NCBI RefSeq assembly: GCF_000455605.1
Contig: NC_017025.1
Location: forward strand, 620,001 to 684,000
Origin: Flavobacterium indicum GPTSA100-9 = DSM 17447
GTDB lineage: Bacteria; Bacteroidota; Bacteroidia; Flavobacteriales; Flavobacteriaceae
Direction: 5' to 3'
Length of the DNA: 64,000 nt
How positions within the stretch are numbered: position 1 is the stretch's first letter; each line of letters opens with the position of its first letter. This document shows, piece by piece, positions 16,111-25,099 of the stretch. A program made the position numbers and the translations under genes. Under the pieces are notes generated by a model that saw nothing but the letters and a program-made list of their open reading frames with translations, was not told where the DNA came from and searched no databases.

Positions 16111-16437
16111 CTAACCCCCAAAGGGGGAATTCCTACTAGGGGTGAGTAGGGTTTTTATGTTAGATTTATACTTAATAATTAAAATTGCTGTAACACAAAT
16201 TATGTAGTTTAAAATGAAATTTTTAATATTTGAACCGTGTAATAAATCAATTCCATTACAATTATCACTGACTGCTAGTTGATTATAATAATTTAGCGGA
16301 AATCCAATTTTTAAATTAGGAGAAGTTCTATTTATAGAATTATAAGCCAAAGAAAATAGAAATGATATAAATGACAAAACACAAAATGTAATTGTCGAAT
16401 AAAAAATAATACTTAAAATCTTTTTTATCATTTTCAA
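16111..16437 (-). CDS. Small membrane protein inserted between purK and purE
   Basis: I do not recognise this 108-residue protein. It has two hydrophobic segments (about 8-30 and 76-90), with a polar loop between them. Its last codons, encoding PSRNSPFGG, are made of the GC-rich palindrome at 16115-16127, suggesting that a repeat inserted at the gene's end or supplied its stop codon. Start is ATG. It is out of place in the purine pair and may be a passenger gene. Whether it is expressed as protein is uncertain. Confidence 0.5.
   Translation of the reverse strand: MKMIKKILSIIFYSTITFCVLSFISFLFSLAYNSINRTSPNLKIGFPLNYYNQLAVSDNCNGIDLLHGSNIKNFILNYIICVTAILIIKYKSNIKTLLTPSRNSPFGG
16115..16127. repeat. 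GC-rich palindrome CCCCC-AAA-GGGGG
   Basis: A 5-bp GC hairpin with flanking TTAGGGGG-like sequence lies between the small membrane-protein gene and purE. No T-run follows on either side, so it is not a terminator. It contrasts with the AT-rich surroundings and resembles the short intergenic repeats (AACCCCCAAAGGGGGA type) I know from flavobacterial genomes. Confidence 0.5.
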
Positions 16438-16461
16438 ATTGACACATTTTCAAATTGACAC
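16430..16461. repeat. Two perfect tandem copies of a 16-bp unit
   Basis: The unit ATTTTCAAATTGACAC is present at 16430-16445 and 16446-16461. It fills the 25-base gap between purK and the small membrane-protein gene and covers the latter's start region. Confidence 0.85.
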
Positions 16462-16462
16462 A

Positions 16463-17614
16463 TTAAGAAATCACTCGAATACTATTTTTAACTTCTTCCG
16501 CAATTTTTCTTGCTTCAGCCATATCTTCATTAACAATCGTTACATGTCCCATTTTACGGAATGGTCTTGTTTCTCTTTTACCATATATATGTGGAGTAAC
16601 ACCGTCAAATGCCATAATTTTTTCTATATTTTCATAAACCACTTGTCCTGTGTATCCTTCTTCACCCACTAAGTTCACCATAATTCCTGCTACTTTACTG
16701 TCCGTGTTTCCTAAAGGTAAATTTAGAATGGCTCTAATGTGATTTTCAAATTGTGAAGTATAACTTGCTTCAATACTATAATGACCAGAATTATGAGGTC
16801 TAGGTGCAACTTCATTCACCACAATTTCGTCGTCTTCCGTTTGAAACATTTCTACAGCTAAAAGACCAACATGATTAAAGGCTTTTGAAACATTTAAGGC
16901 AACTGCTCTTGCTTTTTCAGCGACTTTTTTATCAATACGGGCAGGACAAATAACATATTCGACTTGATTGGCCTCTGGATGAAATTCCATTTCAACAACA
17001 GGATAGGTCTTAATATCGCCTTTGGCATTTCGAGCTACAATTACTGCTAATTCATTTTTAAAAGGAACTAAAGCTTCAGCAAGACATTCTACTTCAGGTA
17101 AATTGTATAAATCTAGTGCAGAACGAACTATTTTTACGCCATTACCATCATAGCCCCCTTCGGCTGATTTCCAAACAAATGGAAAATCCAATTCATCTTT
17201 ATCTAAAGCGTTTTGTAAATCTTTGATGTCTACAAAACGTTGATGTTTTGAAGTAGGAATATTATTTTCAACATAAAAATCTTTTTGACGCCCCTTGTTT
17301 TTGATTAATCGAAGCGTTTTTGGAGAAGGATAAACCAAATGTCCTTCCTCTTCTAATTTTTCTAAAGCTTCTAAATTGACATTTTCAATTTCAATAGTGA
17401 TAACATGACACATTTTACCAAATTGATAAACCGTGTCAAAATCATTTAAATTGCCTCTGTAAAAAGCATTGCAGCTCATTCTTGATGGTGCCTCTTCACT
17501 TGGGTCTAATACTAAGGTTTGAATGTCAAATTTGCGGGTGTCGTTTAAAAGCATTTTGCCTAATTGTCCACCACCTAAAATACCTAATTTAAAATCAGAG
17601 GAAAAATAGTTCAT
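16463..17614 (-). CDS. purK: N5-carboxyaminoimidazole ribonucleotide synthase
   Basis: The 383-residue ATP-grasp enzyme starts NYFSSDFKLGILGGGQLGKM after Met, the usual PurK N-terminus, and has EIENVNLEALE, KSAEGGYDGNGV and EVAPRPHNSGHYSIEA blocks. It carboxylates aminoimidazole ribonucleotide with ATP and bicarbonate to give the substrate of PurE. A perfect minus-strand -7 element TATCTTTG (17676-17669) lies about 55 bases upstream, inside the gap after the previous gene, so purK starts the transcription unit that includes purE. Confidence 0.96.
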   Translation of the reverse strand: MNYFSSDFKLGILGGGQLGKMLLNDTRKFDIQTLVLDPSEEAPSRMSCNAFYRGNLNDFDTVYQFGKMCHVITIEIENVNLEALEKLEEEGHLVYPSPKTLRLIKNKGRQKDFYVENNIPTSKHQRFVDIKDLQNALDKDELDFPFVWKSAEGGYDGNGVKIVRSALDLYNLPEVECLAEALVPFKNELAVIVARNAKGDIKTYPVVEMEFHPEANQVEYVICPARIDKKVAEKARAVALNVSKAFNHVGLLAVEMFQTEDDEIVVNEVAPRPHNSGHYSIEASYTSQFENHIRAILNLPLGNTDSKVAGIMVNLVGEEGYTGQVVYENIEKIMAFDGVTPHIYGKRETRPFRKMGHVTIVNEDMAEARKIAEEVKNSIRVIS

Positions 17615-17690
17615 GTTGTTGTGTTGTTGTTTTAGAATGGATTATATCCTAAAATTAATATTGTGGTGCAAAGATAATAAATTTAAAAAG

Positions 17691-18233
17691 TTATTGAAGT
17701 CTTTTCAAAATGTCTTTCGCGCAGGCTTTATAAGCTGGGGAATGTTTGTGGTAATCTTGTGGTAAAATAATTTTTAGTTCCTCATGGATCCACTGGTGTT
17801 TTTTGCCAAAGTTATATAATGTTCGCATGGCATAGGCTTTTGTGGCTACTTTTTCATTACTAATAAGCCAATCTAAACTCGATTCAATCAATTGATTTTC
17901 TTGATTTTCGGTTAAAAGAATTGTTTTTGATTCTGAAATAAATTGACAAATTTTTGAAATTGAGCGTAACGCAGAACTGTTTTTATATAAAGATAAATGG
18001 GAACAGAATTTTTCTAAGTAAGGAATGATTAAATCCAGTTCTTTTTCTAGAACTAATTCTAAAGCCCAACAAGCCTTAAAGTGGTTTTTGTCTGAAATAG
18101 TAAAACTTAAATCAATAAGTTCTTGTAAAACATCTTGATTTTGGAGTGCTAAATCTCTATTGCTATCTCGATCTTGTCTATGAGCATTGCTTTTTTCAAG
18201 CTGTAAATAAAAAGGAGTTTTGCTAGTTGTCAC
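17691..18233 (-). CDS. Helical-repeat (HEAT-like) protein of unknown function
   Basis: This 180-residue protein is predicted to be nearly all helical, with repeated pairs of amphipathic helices (for example HFKACWALELVLEKELDLII and ATKAYAMRTLYNFGKKH), as in short HEAT/ARM solenoids used for protein binding. The start is a GTG at 18233; a stop codon lies two codons upstream and no in-frame ATG occurs early, so GTG is the only credible start. It is divergent from hpt, and purK has a promoter of its own downstream. I cannot give it a biochemical role. Confidence 0.7.
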   Translation of the reverse strand: MTTSKTPFYLQLEKSNAHRQDRDSNRDLALQNQDVLQELIDLSFTISDKNHFKACWALELVLEKELDLIIPYLEKFCSHLSLYKNSSALRSISKICQFISESKTILLTENQENQLIESSLDWLISNEKVATKAYAMRTLYNFGKKHQWIHEELKIILPQDYHKHSPAYKACAKDILKRLQ

Positions 18234-18346
18234 ACTTTAATTTGTTAAGAGTTATTGGTAAATATATCTATTTTGCAAAAAAAATACAATTCTTGATACT
18301 TAATCCTGAATACTTTGTAAATTTGCCGTTTATTTTTCTAAACAAC

Positions 18347-18877
18347 ATGATACAATTACACGACAAAAAATTTGAAGTATTCATTACTCATGAAGAAATT
18401 CAATTTGCCATTAAAAACATGACAAAACAAATAGAAGATGATCATTGTGATGAGGTCCCAGTATTTGTTGGGGTATTAAATGGTGCTTTTATGGTAGTTT
18501 CAGATGTAATTAAAAATTATGATTCGCCTTGTGAAGTGAGTTTTGTTAAAATGGCTTCATATGAAGGGACAGCTACAACTAATGAGGTGAAACAACTCAT
18601 AGGGATTAACCAAAATTTAGAAGGAAGAACCGTAGTGATTTTGGAAGATATTGTAGATACTGGGAATACTGTAGAAGAATTAAAAAAAATGTTTAAAGCG
18701 CAAAAAGTAAAACATTGTAAAATTGCTACCTTGTTCTTTAAACCAGAAGCGTATACAAAAGATATTAAAATTGATTATGTGGGTATTCGAATTCCAAATA
18801 AATTTATTGTTGGATTTGGATTGGATTATGATGGTTTAGGAAGAAATTTAAAAGACGTTTACCAACTTTCAGAATAA
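18347..18877 (+). CDS. hpt: Hypoxanthine phosphoribosyltransferase
   Basis: This 176-residue purine salvage enzyme has the PRPP-binding signature VVILEDIVDTGNTV and the block FVGVLNGAFMVVSD. It makes IMP or GMP from the free base and PRPP. I start at MIQLHDKKFEVF (18347). The open frame extends 40 codons further upstream, but the extension covers a perfect -7 element TAAATTTG at 18318-18325 and looks non-coding. adk follows 38 bases downstream, so the two nucleotide-metabolism genes probably share a transcript. Confidence 0.95.
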   Translation: MIQLHDKKFEVFITHEEIQFAIKNMTKQIEDDHCDEVPVFVGVLNGAFMVVSDVIKNYDSPCEVSFVKMASYEGTATTNEVKQLIGINQNLEGRTVVILEDIVDTGNTVEELKKMFKAQKVKHCKIATLFFKPEAYTKDIKIDYVGIRIPNKFIVGFGLDYDGLGRNLKDVYQLSE

Positions 18878-18915
18878 AAAACAACATTTAACTTTATAAC
18901 TTACAACAAAACACA

Positions 18916-19488
18916 ATGATTAACATCGTTTTATTTGGGAAACCAGGAGCAGGAAAAGGTACTCAAGCAGAATTTTTAAAAGAAAAATATAATTTAACAC
19001 ATTTATCTACTGGTGACATTTTTAGATTTAATATCAAGAATGAAACAGAATTAGGTCAATTGGCAAAAACTTATATGGATAAAGGTGATTTAGTGCCAGA
19101 TTCTGTAACGATTCAAATGTTACAAAGTGAAGTGGAAAAAAATCCCAATTCAGCTGGATTTTTATTTGATGGCTTCCCAAGAACTATTGCGCAGGCAGAA
19201 GCGTTAGATGCTTTTTTAGTTTCTAAAGGACAAGCTGTTACAGCAACTATCGCTTTAGATGCTGATGATGAAATTTTAGTACAACGTTTGTTGGAAAGAG
19301 GTAAAACGTCAGGACGTCCGGATGATCAAGATGAAGAAAAAATTAGAAACAGATACCAAGAATATAACGAAAAAACAGCACCATTAATTGAATTTTATAA
19401 GGCGCAAAACAAATATCATGCTGTTAATGGTATTGGTGCGATTGAAGAAATTACTGAAAGATTAAGTTTAATAATTGATAAATTATAA
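18916..19488 (+). CDS. adk: Adenylate kinase
   Basis: This 190-residue kinase has the P-loop GKPGAGKGTQ (residues 7-16), FDGFPRTIAQAE and the arginine-rich LLERGKTSGRPDD block. It is the short-LID form without the zinc-binding LID insert. It interconverts AMP, ADP and ATP. It sits beside hpt rather than in the ribosomal operon, where adk is found in many bacteria (its usual place after secY is empty here). Confidence 0.97.
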   Translation: MINIVLFGKPGAGKGTQAEFLKEKYNLTHLSTGDIFRFNIKNETELGQLAKTYMDKGDLVPDSVTIQMLQSEVEKNPNSAGFLFDGFPRTIAQAEALDAFLVSKGQAVTATIALDADDEILVQRLLERGKTSGRPDDQDEEKIRNRYQEYNEKTAPLIEFYKAQNKYHAVNGIGAIEEITERLSLIIDKL

Positions 19489-19520
19489 TTATCTTCGTTT
19501 TTAATTAATTTTTTTAAAGA

Positions 19521-20795
19521 TTGGAAATAGTCATAATCTTCTTGCTGATACTGTTAAATGGATTGTTTTCCATGTCAGAAATTGCACTCATATCGGCAAG
19601 AAAGAACAGGTTAGAAACCGCTGCCAAAAAAGGCAATACGAGTGCAAAAACGGCTTTAGATTTAGCCAATTCACCTAATAAATTTTTGTCAACGGTACAG
19701 ATTGGTATCACGTTGATTGGGATTTTAACGGGTATTTACTCAGGAGATAAAGTTACAGAAGATGTAAAGTTGTTTTTTGAGGGATATGAAATTACTCAAC
19801 CTTACGCACATTCAATTGCTGTAGGTGTTGTGGTTGTTACTTTGACTTTCTTTTCCTTAGTTTTAGGTGAATTGTTGCCTAAACGAATAGGGTTGAATTA
19901 TCCAGAAGGTATTGCAAAAGCAGTTGCGGTTCCTATGAGAATTGTATCAACAGTAACGGCACCCTTTGTTTGGTTATTAACTGCTTCAACGGATTTAATT
20001 TTAGATGTATTAAAAATTAAACCTACCGCTGATGGGAAAGTAACCGAAGAAGAAATTAAAGCCATCATCAAAGAAGGTACTGAAGTAGGTGAAGTTCAAG
20101 AAATTGAACAAGATATTGTGGAACGTGTGTTTCATATTGGAGACCGAAAAGTAAATTCGTTAATGACCCACAGAAAAGGGGTAGTATATTTATCTCTCGA
20201 TGATACTTTTGATGAAATAAAAGAAAAAGTATTGGGAGAATTACACTCAATATATCCTTTATGTAATGAAAATTTAGATGAAGTTGTTGGGGTAGTTTTG
20301 TTGAAGGATTTATTTGCTAATCTTGAAAAAGGCGATTTTAATTTAGTTGAAATAAAACAAGATCCGGTTTATTTCATAGAAAATACATCAGCTTACAAAG
20401 CATTAGAGAATTTTAAAAAATCAAAAGTACATTATGCTTTAGTTACAGATGAACACGGGATGTTCCAAGGAATTATTACCTTAAATGATATTTTGGAAGC
20501 TTTAGTGGGAGATGCTGCTGATTTTTATGATGAAGAATTTCAGCTTGTAGCGCGTGAAGATGGAACTTGGTTGGTTGACGGACATTACTCATTGCATGAT
20601 TTCTTAACGTATTTTGATTTGGATGATTTGTTAAATGATTATGAAGTAACAACTGTTAGCGGGTTAATTTTAACAGAATTAGGCGATATCCCAAAACAAG
20701 GAGAAAAGTTAATCTGGAATAAATTAGAATTCGAAGTGATTGATATGGACGGTGTGAAGATTGATAAAGTTTTGGTTTCAGCTATTAAAGAGTAA
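19521..20795 (+). CDS. CNNM/CorC-type membrane protein with CBS domains (hemolysin family)
   Basis: This 424-residue protein has an N-terminal DUF21/CNNM membrane domain (about four segments in the first 150 residues, with GLFSMSEIALISARK), two CBS domains (about 205-335) and a C-terminal CorC_HlyC domain. Relatives export Mg2+ or Co2+ or respond to divalent cations. The start is a TTG at 19521 giving MEIVIIFLLILLNG, which matches the usual N-terminus of the family; the next ATG falls inside the first helix. A strong terminator follows. GldE is a relative, but no gliding genes are near. Confidence 0.88.
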   Translation: MEIVIIFLLILLNGLFSMSEIALISARKNRLETAAKKGNTSAKTALDLANSPNKFLSTVQIGITLIGILTGIYSGDKVTEDVKLFFEGYEITQPYAHSIAVGVVVVTLTFFSLVLGELLPKRIGLNYPEGIAKAVAVPMRIVSTVTAPFVWLLTASTDLILDVLKIKPTADGKVTEEEIKAIIKEGTEVGEVQEIEQDIVERVFHIGDRKVNSLMTHRKGVVYLSLDDTFDEIKEKVLGELHSIYPLCNENLDEVVGVVLLKDLFANLEKGDFNLVEIKQDPVYFIENTSAYKALENFKKSKVHYALVTDEHGMFQGIITLNDILEALVGDAADFYDEEFQLVAREDGTWLVDGHYSLHDFLTYFDLDDLLNDYEVTTVSGLILTELGDIPKQGEKLIWNKLEFEVIDMDGVKIDKVLVSAIKE

Positions 20796-20820
20796 GTACG
20801 TTTACAATTAAATATTAAAG

Positions 20821-20862
20821 ACAGCTTAGAATGGTTTACCATTCTAAGCTGTTCTTTCTTTT
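20821..20862 (+). terminator. Terminator after the CNNM-type gene
   Basis: Arms ACAGCTTAGAATGG and CCATTCTAAGCTGT (14 bp) enclose TTTA, followed by a T-rich tail. Confidence 0.88.
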
Positions 20863-20972
20863 ATAGATAGCTTAAAAATTGTATCTTTGCCAGCTGAATA
20901 AAAAATAATAACCTAAGTTGAAGTTGTGAAATTTAAAAAATCGGACTTCAAACTTTAAACTTTTTAAGTAAA

Positions 20973-21974
20973 ATGACTGAAGGGAACTTTGTAGATTACG
21001 TAAAAATATATGCTGCTTCTGGTAAAGGAGGGAAAGGTTCTTCTCATTTACATAGAGAAAAATTTATTGAAAAAGGTGGGCCAGATGGAGGTGACGGTGG
21101 TCGTGGAGGTCACGTAATTTTAAAAGGAAATAAAAATCTTTGGACGTTATTTCACTTGAAATTTTTGCGTCATGTCAAAGCTGGTCATGGAGGTGATGGT
21201 GGAAGTAGCCGTAGTACTGGTGCTGATGGCGAAGATAAATTTATCGAAGTGCCACTAGGTACCGTTGTTAAAGATAAAGAAACAGGTGAGGTTTTGTTCG
21301 AAATTACCGAACACGATGAAACCAAAATACTGGCTAAAGGCGGAAAAGGAGGATTAGGAAACTGGCATTTTAGAAGTGCAACTAATCAAACTCCTCGATA
21401 TGCTCAACCTGGGTTATCTGGAGAAGAAGTAGATATTATATTAGAATTAAAAGTGTTGGCCGATGTTGGTTTGGTTGGATTTCCTAATGCGGGTAAGTCA
21501 ACTTTATTATCGGTCTTAACATCAGCGAAACCAAAAATTGCCGACTATCCTTTTACAACCTTAAAACCAAATTTGGGCATTGTAGCGTATCGTGATTTTC
21601 AATCTTTTGTTATAGCGGATATTCCTGGAATTATTGAAGGTGCAGCAGAAGGCAAAGGTTTAGGACATTATTTTTTGCGTCATATTGAAAGGAATTCAAC
21701 ATTGTTGTTTTTAATTCCTGCCGATACTGAAGATATTAAAAAAGAATACGATATTTTAATTGACGAGCTGAGAAGGTATAATCCTGAAATGTTAGATAAA
21801 GATCGATTAATTGTGATTTCAAAATGCGATATGTTAGATGACGAATTGCAAGCAGAAATGAAAGACCAGTTGGATCAAGATTTTAAAGGAATGGAATACA
21901 TGATGATTTCATCTATTTCCCAACAGAACTTACAACAATTGAAAGATAAATTGTGGAAAATGTTAAATCAATAA
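20973..21974 (+). CDS. obg: Obg GTPase
   Basis: This 333-residue GTPase has the glycine-rich Obg fold at the N-terminus (about 1-160, with [16 protein letters not shown]) and a G domain with GFPNAGKST (G1, about 170), a G2 threonine region, DIPGIIEGA (G3) and SKCD (G4). It acts in late 50S assembly and stress control. It lacks the variable C-terminal OCT domain. A perfect -7 element TATCTTTG is at 20882-20889, giving a leader of about 80 bases that includes a common flavobacterial AAACTTTAAACTT sequence. A terminator follows directly. Confidence 0.95.
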   Translation: MTEGNFVDYVKIYAASGKGGKGSSHLHREKFIEKGGPDGGDGGRGGHVILKGNKNLWTLFHLKFLRHVKAGHGGDGGSSRSTGADGEDKFIEVPLGTVVKDKETGEVLFEITEHDETKILAKGGKGGLGNWHFRSATNQTPRYAQPGLSGEEVDIILELKVLADVGLVGFPNAGKSTLLSVLTSAKPKIADYPFTTLKPNLGIVAYRDFQSFVIADIPGIIEGAAEGKGLGHYFLRHIERNSTLLFLIPADTEDIKKEYDILIDELRRYNPEMLDKDRLIVISKCDMLDDELQAEMKDQLDQDFKGMEYMMISSISQQNLQQLKDKLWKMLNQ

Positions 21975-21980
21975 AAATTA

Positions 21981-22009
21981 AAAGCACCTTTTTTAGGTGC
22001 TTTTTTTTT
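21981..22009 (+). terminator. Terminator of obg
   Basis: AAAGCACCT, a T-rich loop, AGGTGCTTT, then a T-run, starting 6 bases after the obg stop. Confidence 0.88.
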
Positions 22010-22130
22010 GTTAAATGAATAAGCAAACGTTAAAAATTATTTTTCAAGTATAATTCCAGCTGTGTTTTTTGAAGAAATCGTATTTTTTGAATTATATTCG
22101 CATCATTAAAACAAAATTACTAGTTATATT

Positions 22131-24281
22131 ATGAAAAAATTTATTGTATCCTTAATCGCAGCAATTACTTTGCTACCAGCAACAGTAAAGGCAGATGAAG
22201 GGATGTGGTTCTTAATGTTCATTGAAAGATTGAACCACAGAGATATGCAAAAAATGGGGCTTCAGTTAACGGCTGAAGAGATTTACAGCATTAACCACCA
22301 CAGTTTAAAAGATGCAATTGTGCAGTTTAATGGCGGTTGTACTGCAGAATTAATTTCTAAAGATGGTTTAGTGTTAACCAATCACCACTGTGGATATGAT
22401 GCAATTGCTGAATTGTCTACAGCTGAAAAAAACCACTTAAAGAATGGATTTTGGGCAAAAAATAGAACAGAGGAATTAAAACCTTCTAGTTTATTTGTTC
22501 GTTTCTTCGTTAGAATGGACGATTGTTCTAAAAGAATTTTGGCTGTTGTTAATGATAAAATGACTGAAGCTGAAAGAGAAAAAGCAATCAATGCTGAAAT
22601 TGCTAAAATTGAAAAAGAAAATAACGAAGGAGGTAAATATACTGTTTCAGTTCGTTCGTTTTTCCAAGGTAATGAATTTTACTATTTTGTTTACCAAGAT
22701 TATAAAGATGTTCGTTTAGTAGGAACACCTCCTGAAAGTTTAGGTAAATTTGGTGGTGATACTGACAACTGGGAATGGCCACGTCATACTGCCGATTTCT
22801 CTATGTTCAGAATCTATGCAGACGCAAATGGAAATCCAGCAGAATATTCTCCAAACAATGTGCCTTTAAAACCGAAACATCACTTACCAGTTAACTTAGG
22901 TGGAGTAAAAGAAAATGATTTCGCTATGATTTTAGGGTATCCAGGTAGAACAAATCGATGGATGCCAGCTGGTGGAATTGAGCAAAACGTGAAATTTGCT
23001 TATCCAGCTTGGGTAGAAGGATCTAAAACGGGAATGGACCAAATGAAAAAATACATGGTTCAATCTGATGCTTTAAACTTAATTTATGCTTCAAAATTTG
23101 CAGGAGTAGCTAATTACTGGAAAAACCGTCAAGGTATGATTGATGCTTTAACTAAATTCCAAACAGCAAAAGCTAAAGCAGCTCAAGAAGCAAAATTTGA
23201 TAAATGGGCAAATAAACCAGAAAACAAAGAAAAATATGGTAATGTTGTAGCAACAATCAATAACTATTATAAGTTGACTAATGAAAAGTCACGTCATGAT
23301 AATTATTTACAACAATTATTTAGAACTTCAGCTTTTGGAACAATTAGCCGTTCATTAGGAAGACAATTAGAAGCATATGCTAAAGCAGACGCAACGAAGA
23401 GAGCACAAATGGCTCCAGGAATCTTAGAAATGGTAGATGAAATGTATAAAGAATTATACCTACCAGCTGAAAAAGATATCTTAGCGGCTCAATTAAAATT
23501 ATACGCCTCAAAATCAACAGGATATGCTATTGCGCCTTCAGTTGATAAATTAGCAAAAGAGAATAATGGCGATTTTACTAAATATGTGAATGCCTTATTT
23601 GATTTAAGTATTTTCACTTCAAAAGATAGAATCAGAGCATTCTTAGATTTACCGAGTGAAACGATGTTAGCAAATGATCCATTAAATGTTTTATCTAATG
23701 ACTTGTTAACACACTTTAATTCAAAATCAGATGAAATTGCTAAAGCTCAAAATGATTTTGGTGCGGCATATAGAAAATTAGTTCAAGGATTACGTGAGTC
23801 AAAAATTGGTGAAATTAAATATCCAGATGCAAACTCTACATTACGTTTAACATACGGAAAAGTAAGATCTTTACCGGCAGATAAACGAAATGATGCAACA
23901 ATTAACAACTATACTACTTTAGCGGGTCAGGTTAAAAAATACAAAAAAGGAGATTTAGAATTTGATTTGCCTACTAAAGTATTAGAAATGAACGCTAAGA
24001 AAGAATTTGGTCGTTATGCAGATAAAGACGGTTCTTTACACGTTTGTTTCTTAACAGATAATGATATTACTGGTGGTAATTCAGGTTCTCCAGTATTAAA
24101 TGGTAAAGGTGAGCTAATTGGTTTAGCATTTGATGGAAACATTGAAGCTATGGCTGGTGACGTAATCTTTGATAAAAAATTACAAAGAACAATAAACGTT
24201 GATATTCGTTACGTATTATGGGTGATTGAGAATTTCTCAGGAGCTAAACATATTGTTGATGAAATGACAATTGTTAAATAG
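22131..24281 (+). CDS. S46-family dipeptidyl-peptidase, DPP7-like
   Basis: This 716-residue protein has a signal peptide (MKKFIVSLIAAITLLPATVK) and the S46 architecture: a chymotrypsin-like double barrel split by a helical domain (about 280-560). His in VLTNHHCGYDAI (about 85), Asp in the DNWEWPRHTADF region and Ser651 in GGNSGSP form the triad. Eighteen residues after the serine, in FDGN, is Gly669. This position is Gly in DPP7 (hydrophobic P1) and Arg in DPP11 (acidic P1), so DPP7-type specificity is inferred. It removes dipeptides from oligopeptides in the periplasm. An approximate promoter (TTG-N21-TATATTCG) precedes it. Confidence 0.93.
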   Translation: MKKFIVSLIAAITLLPATVKADEGMWFLMFIERLNHRDMQKMGLQLTAEEIYSINHHSLKDAIVQFNGGCTAELISKDGLVLTNHHCGYDAIAELSTAEKNHLKNGFWAKNRTEELKPSSLFVRFFVRMDDCSKRILAVVNDKMTEAEREKAINAEIAKIEKENNEGGKYTVSVRSFFQGNEFYYFVYQDYKDVRLVGTPPESLGKFGGDTDNWEWPRHTADFSMFRIYADANGNPAEYSPNNVPLKPKHHLPVNLGGVKENDFAMILGYPGRTNRWMPAGGIEQNVKFAYPAWVEGSKTGMDQMKKYMVQSDALNLIYASKFAGVANYWKNRQGMIDALTKFQTAKAKAAQEAKFDKWANKPENKEKYGNVVATINNYYKLTNEKSRHDNYLQQLFRTSAFGTISRSLGRQLEAYAKADATKRAQMAPGILEMVDEMYKELYLPAEKDILAAQLKLYASKSTGYAIAPSVDKLAKENNGDFTKYVNALFDLSIFTSKDRIRAFLDLPSETMLANDPLNVLSNDLLTHFNSKSDEIAKAQNDFGAAYRKLVQGLRESKIGEIKYPDANSTLRLTYGKVRSLPADKRNDATINNYTTLAGQVKKYKKGDLEFDLPTKVLEMNAKKEFGRYADKDGSLHVCFLTDNDITGGNSGSPVLNGKGELIGLAFDGNIEAMAGDVIFDKKLQRTINVDIRYVLWVIENFSGAKHIVDEMTIVK

Positions 24282-24301
24282 TTAATTCGTAAAAAATCTT
24301 T

Positions 24302-24336
24302 AAAACCCTCTAAGTTTTCTTAGAGGGTTTTTTCTT
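24302..24336 (+). terminator. Terminator of the S46 peptidase gene
   Basis: AAAACCCTCTAAG, TTTT, CTTAGAGGGTTTT with a T-rich tail. Confidence 0.9.
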
Positions 24337-24375
24337 TAGTTTATATTTGTGTACTTTTGAAATCAAATTTAGATC

Positions 24376-25059
24376 ATGCGCATATTACTTTTTTTTATAT
24401 TTTTTTCGGTTGCATCATATTGCCAAAGTAACCTTGATATGGCTATTAAACTTTTTAATGATAAAAAATTTAATGAGTCAAAATCTTTATTTGAAGCGCA
24501 TTTAAAAGCTAATCCAAATGATTTAAAAGCACTAGAGTATTTAGGTGATATTGCTGGTTATCAAAAAAAATGGGATGAGGCTATTTACTATTATGAAAAA
24601 TTGAAGAAAAAAGTTCCAACGAATGCCGATTTTCAATACAAATATGGTGGTGCATTAGGTATGAAGGCAAAAAATGTAAATAAAATGAAAGCATTAGGTA
24701 TGATTGATGATATTGAAGAAGCCTTTTTAACTGCCGCAAAATTGGATAAAAAACATATTGATGCCAGATGGGCTTTGGTGATGTTGTATTTAGAATTACC
24801 AGCAATTATTGGAGGAAGCGAAGCTAAAGCAAAAAAGTATGCAGATGAACTTTTGTTGATTTCAAGAATAGACGGTTATTTGGCTCATGGATATATCGAA
24901 ATATATTTTAAAAGATATAAAAAAGCCGAACCTTTATATGTAGCTGCTCACAGATTAGGGAATTCAAAAACTACTTTTGAAAAATTATATGATTTATATT
25001 TAAATAAATTAAAAGATAAAGTCAAAGCACAACAATTAAAAGAAGAGTATACAAAATAA
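24376..25059 (+). CDS. Exported TPR-repeat protein
   Basis: This 227-residue protein has an N-terminal signal sequence (MRILLFFIFFSVASYCQS) and several tetratricopeptide repeats from about residue 18 to 200, with typical A-x-Y-x-K-x-L and P-N-D spacing (for example KKWDEAIYYYEKLKKKVPTN). TPR proteins are scaffolds, so it probably binds another envelope protein. A -7 element TACTTTTG is at 24352-24359. mpl follows 40 bases downstream on the same strand, so a shared transcript is possible. Its partner is unknown. Confidence 0.85.
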   Translation: MRILLFFIFFSVASYCQSNLDMAIKLFNDKKFNESKSLFEAHLKANPNDLKALEYLGDIAGYQKKWDEAIYYYEKLKKKVPTNADFQYKYGGALGMKAKNVNKMKALGMIDDIEEAFLTAAKLDKKHIDARWALVMLYLELPAIIGGSEAKAKKYADELLLISRIDGYLAHGYIEIYFKRYKKAEPLYVAAHRLGNSKTTFEKLYDLYLNKLKDKVKAQQLKEEYTK

Positions 25060-25099
25060 CTTCCATAAATAAATATTTACGGATTATAGAAATTACAAG

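Noticed and set aside
16101..16121. Upstream ATG for purE adding MGVRGLI
   Set aside because: The extra codons lie in a GC-rich palindrome and are not part of the PurE family; the ATG at 16100 matches the usual start.
18227..18346. Forty-codon N-terminal extension of hpt
   Set aside because: It covers a perfect -7 element and has no similarity to the Hpt family N-terminus.
22131..24281. DPP11 assignment for the S46 peptidase
   Set aside because: The residue 18 positions after the catalytic serine is Gly, not Arg, which favours DPP7-type specificity.
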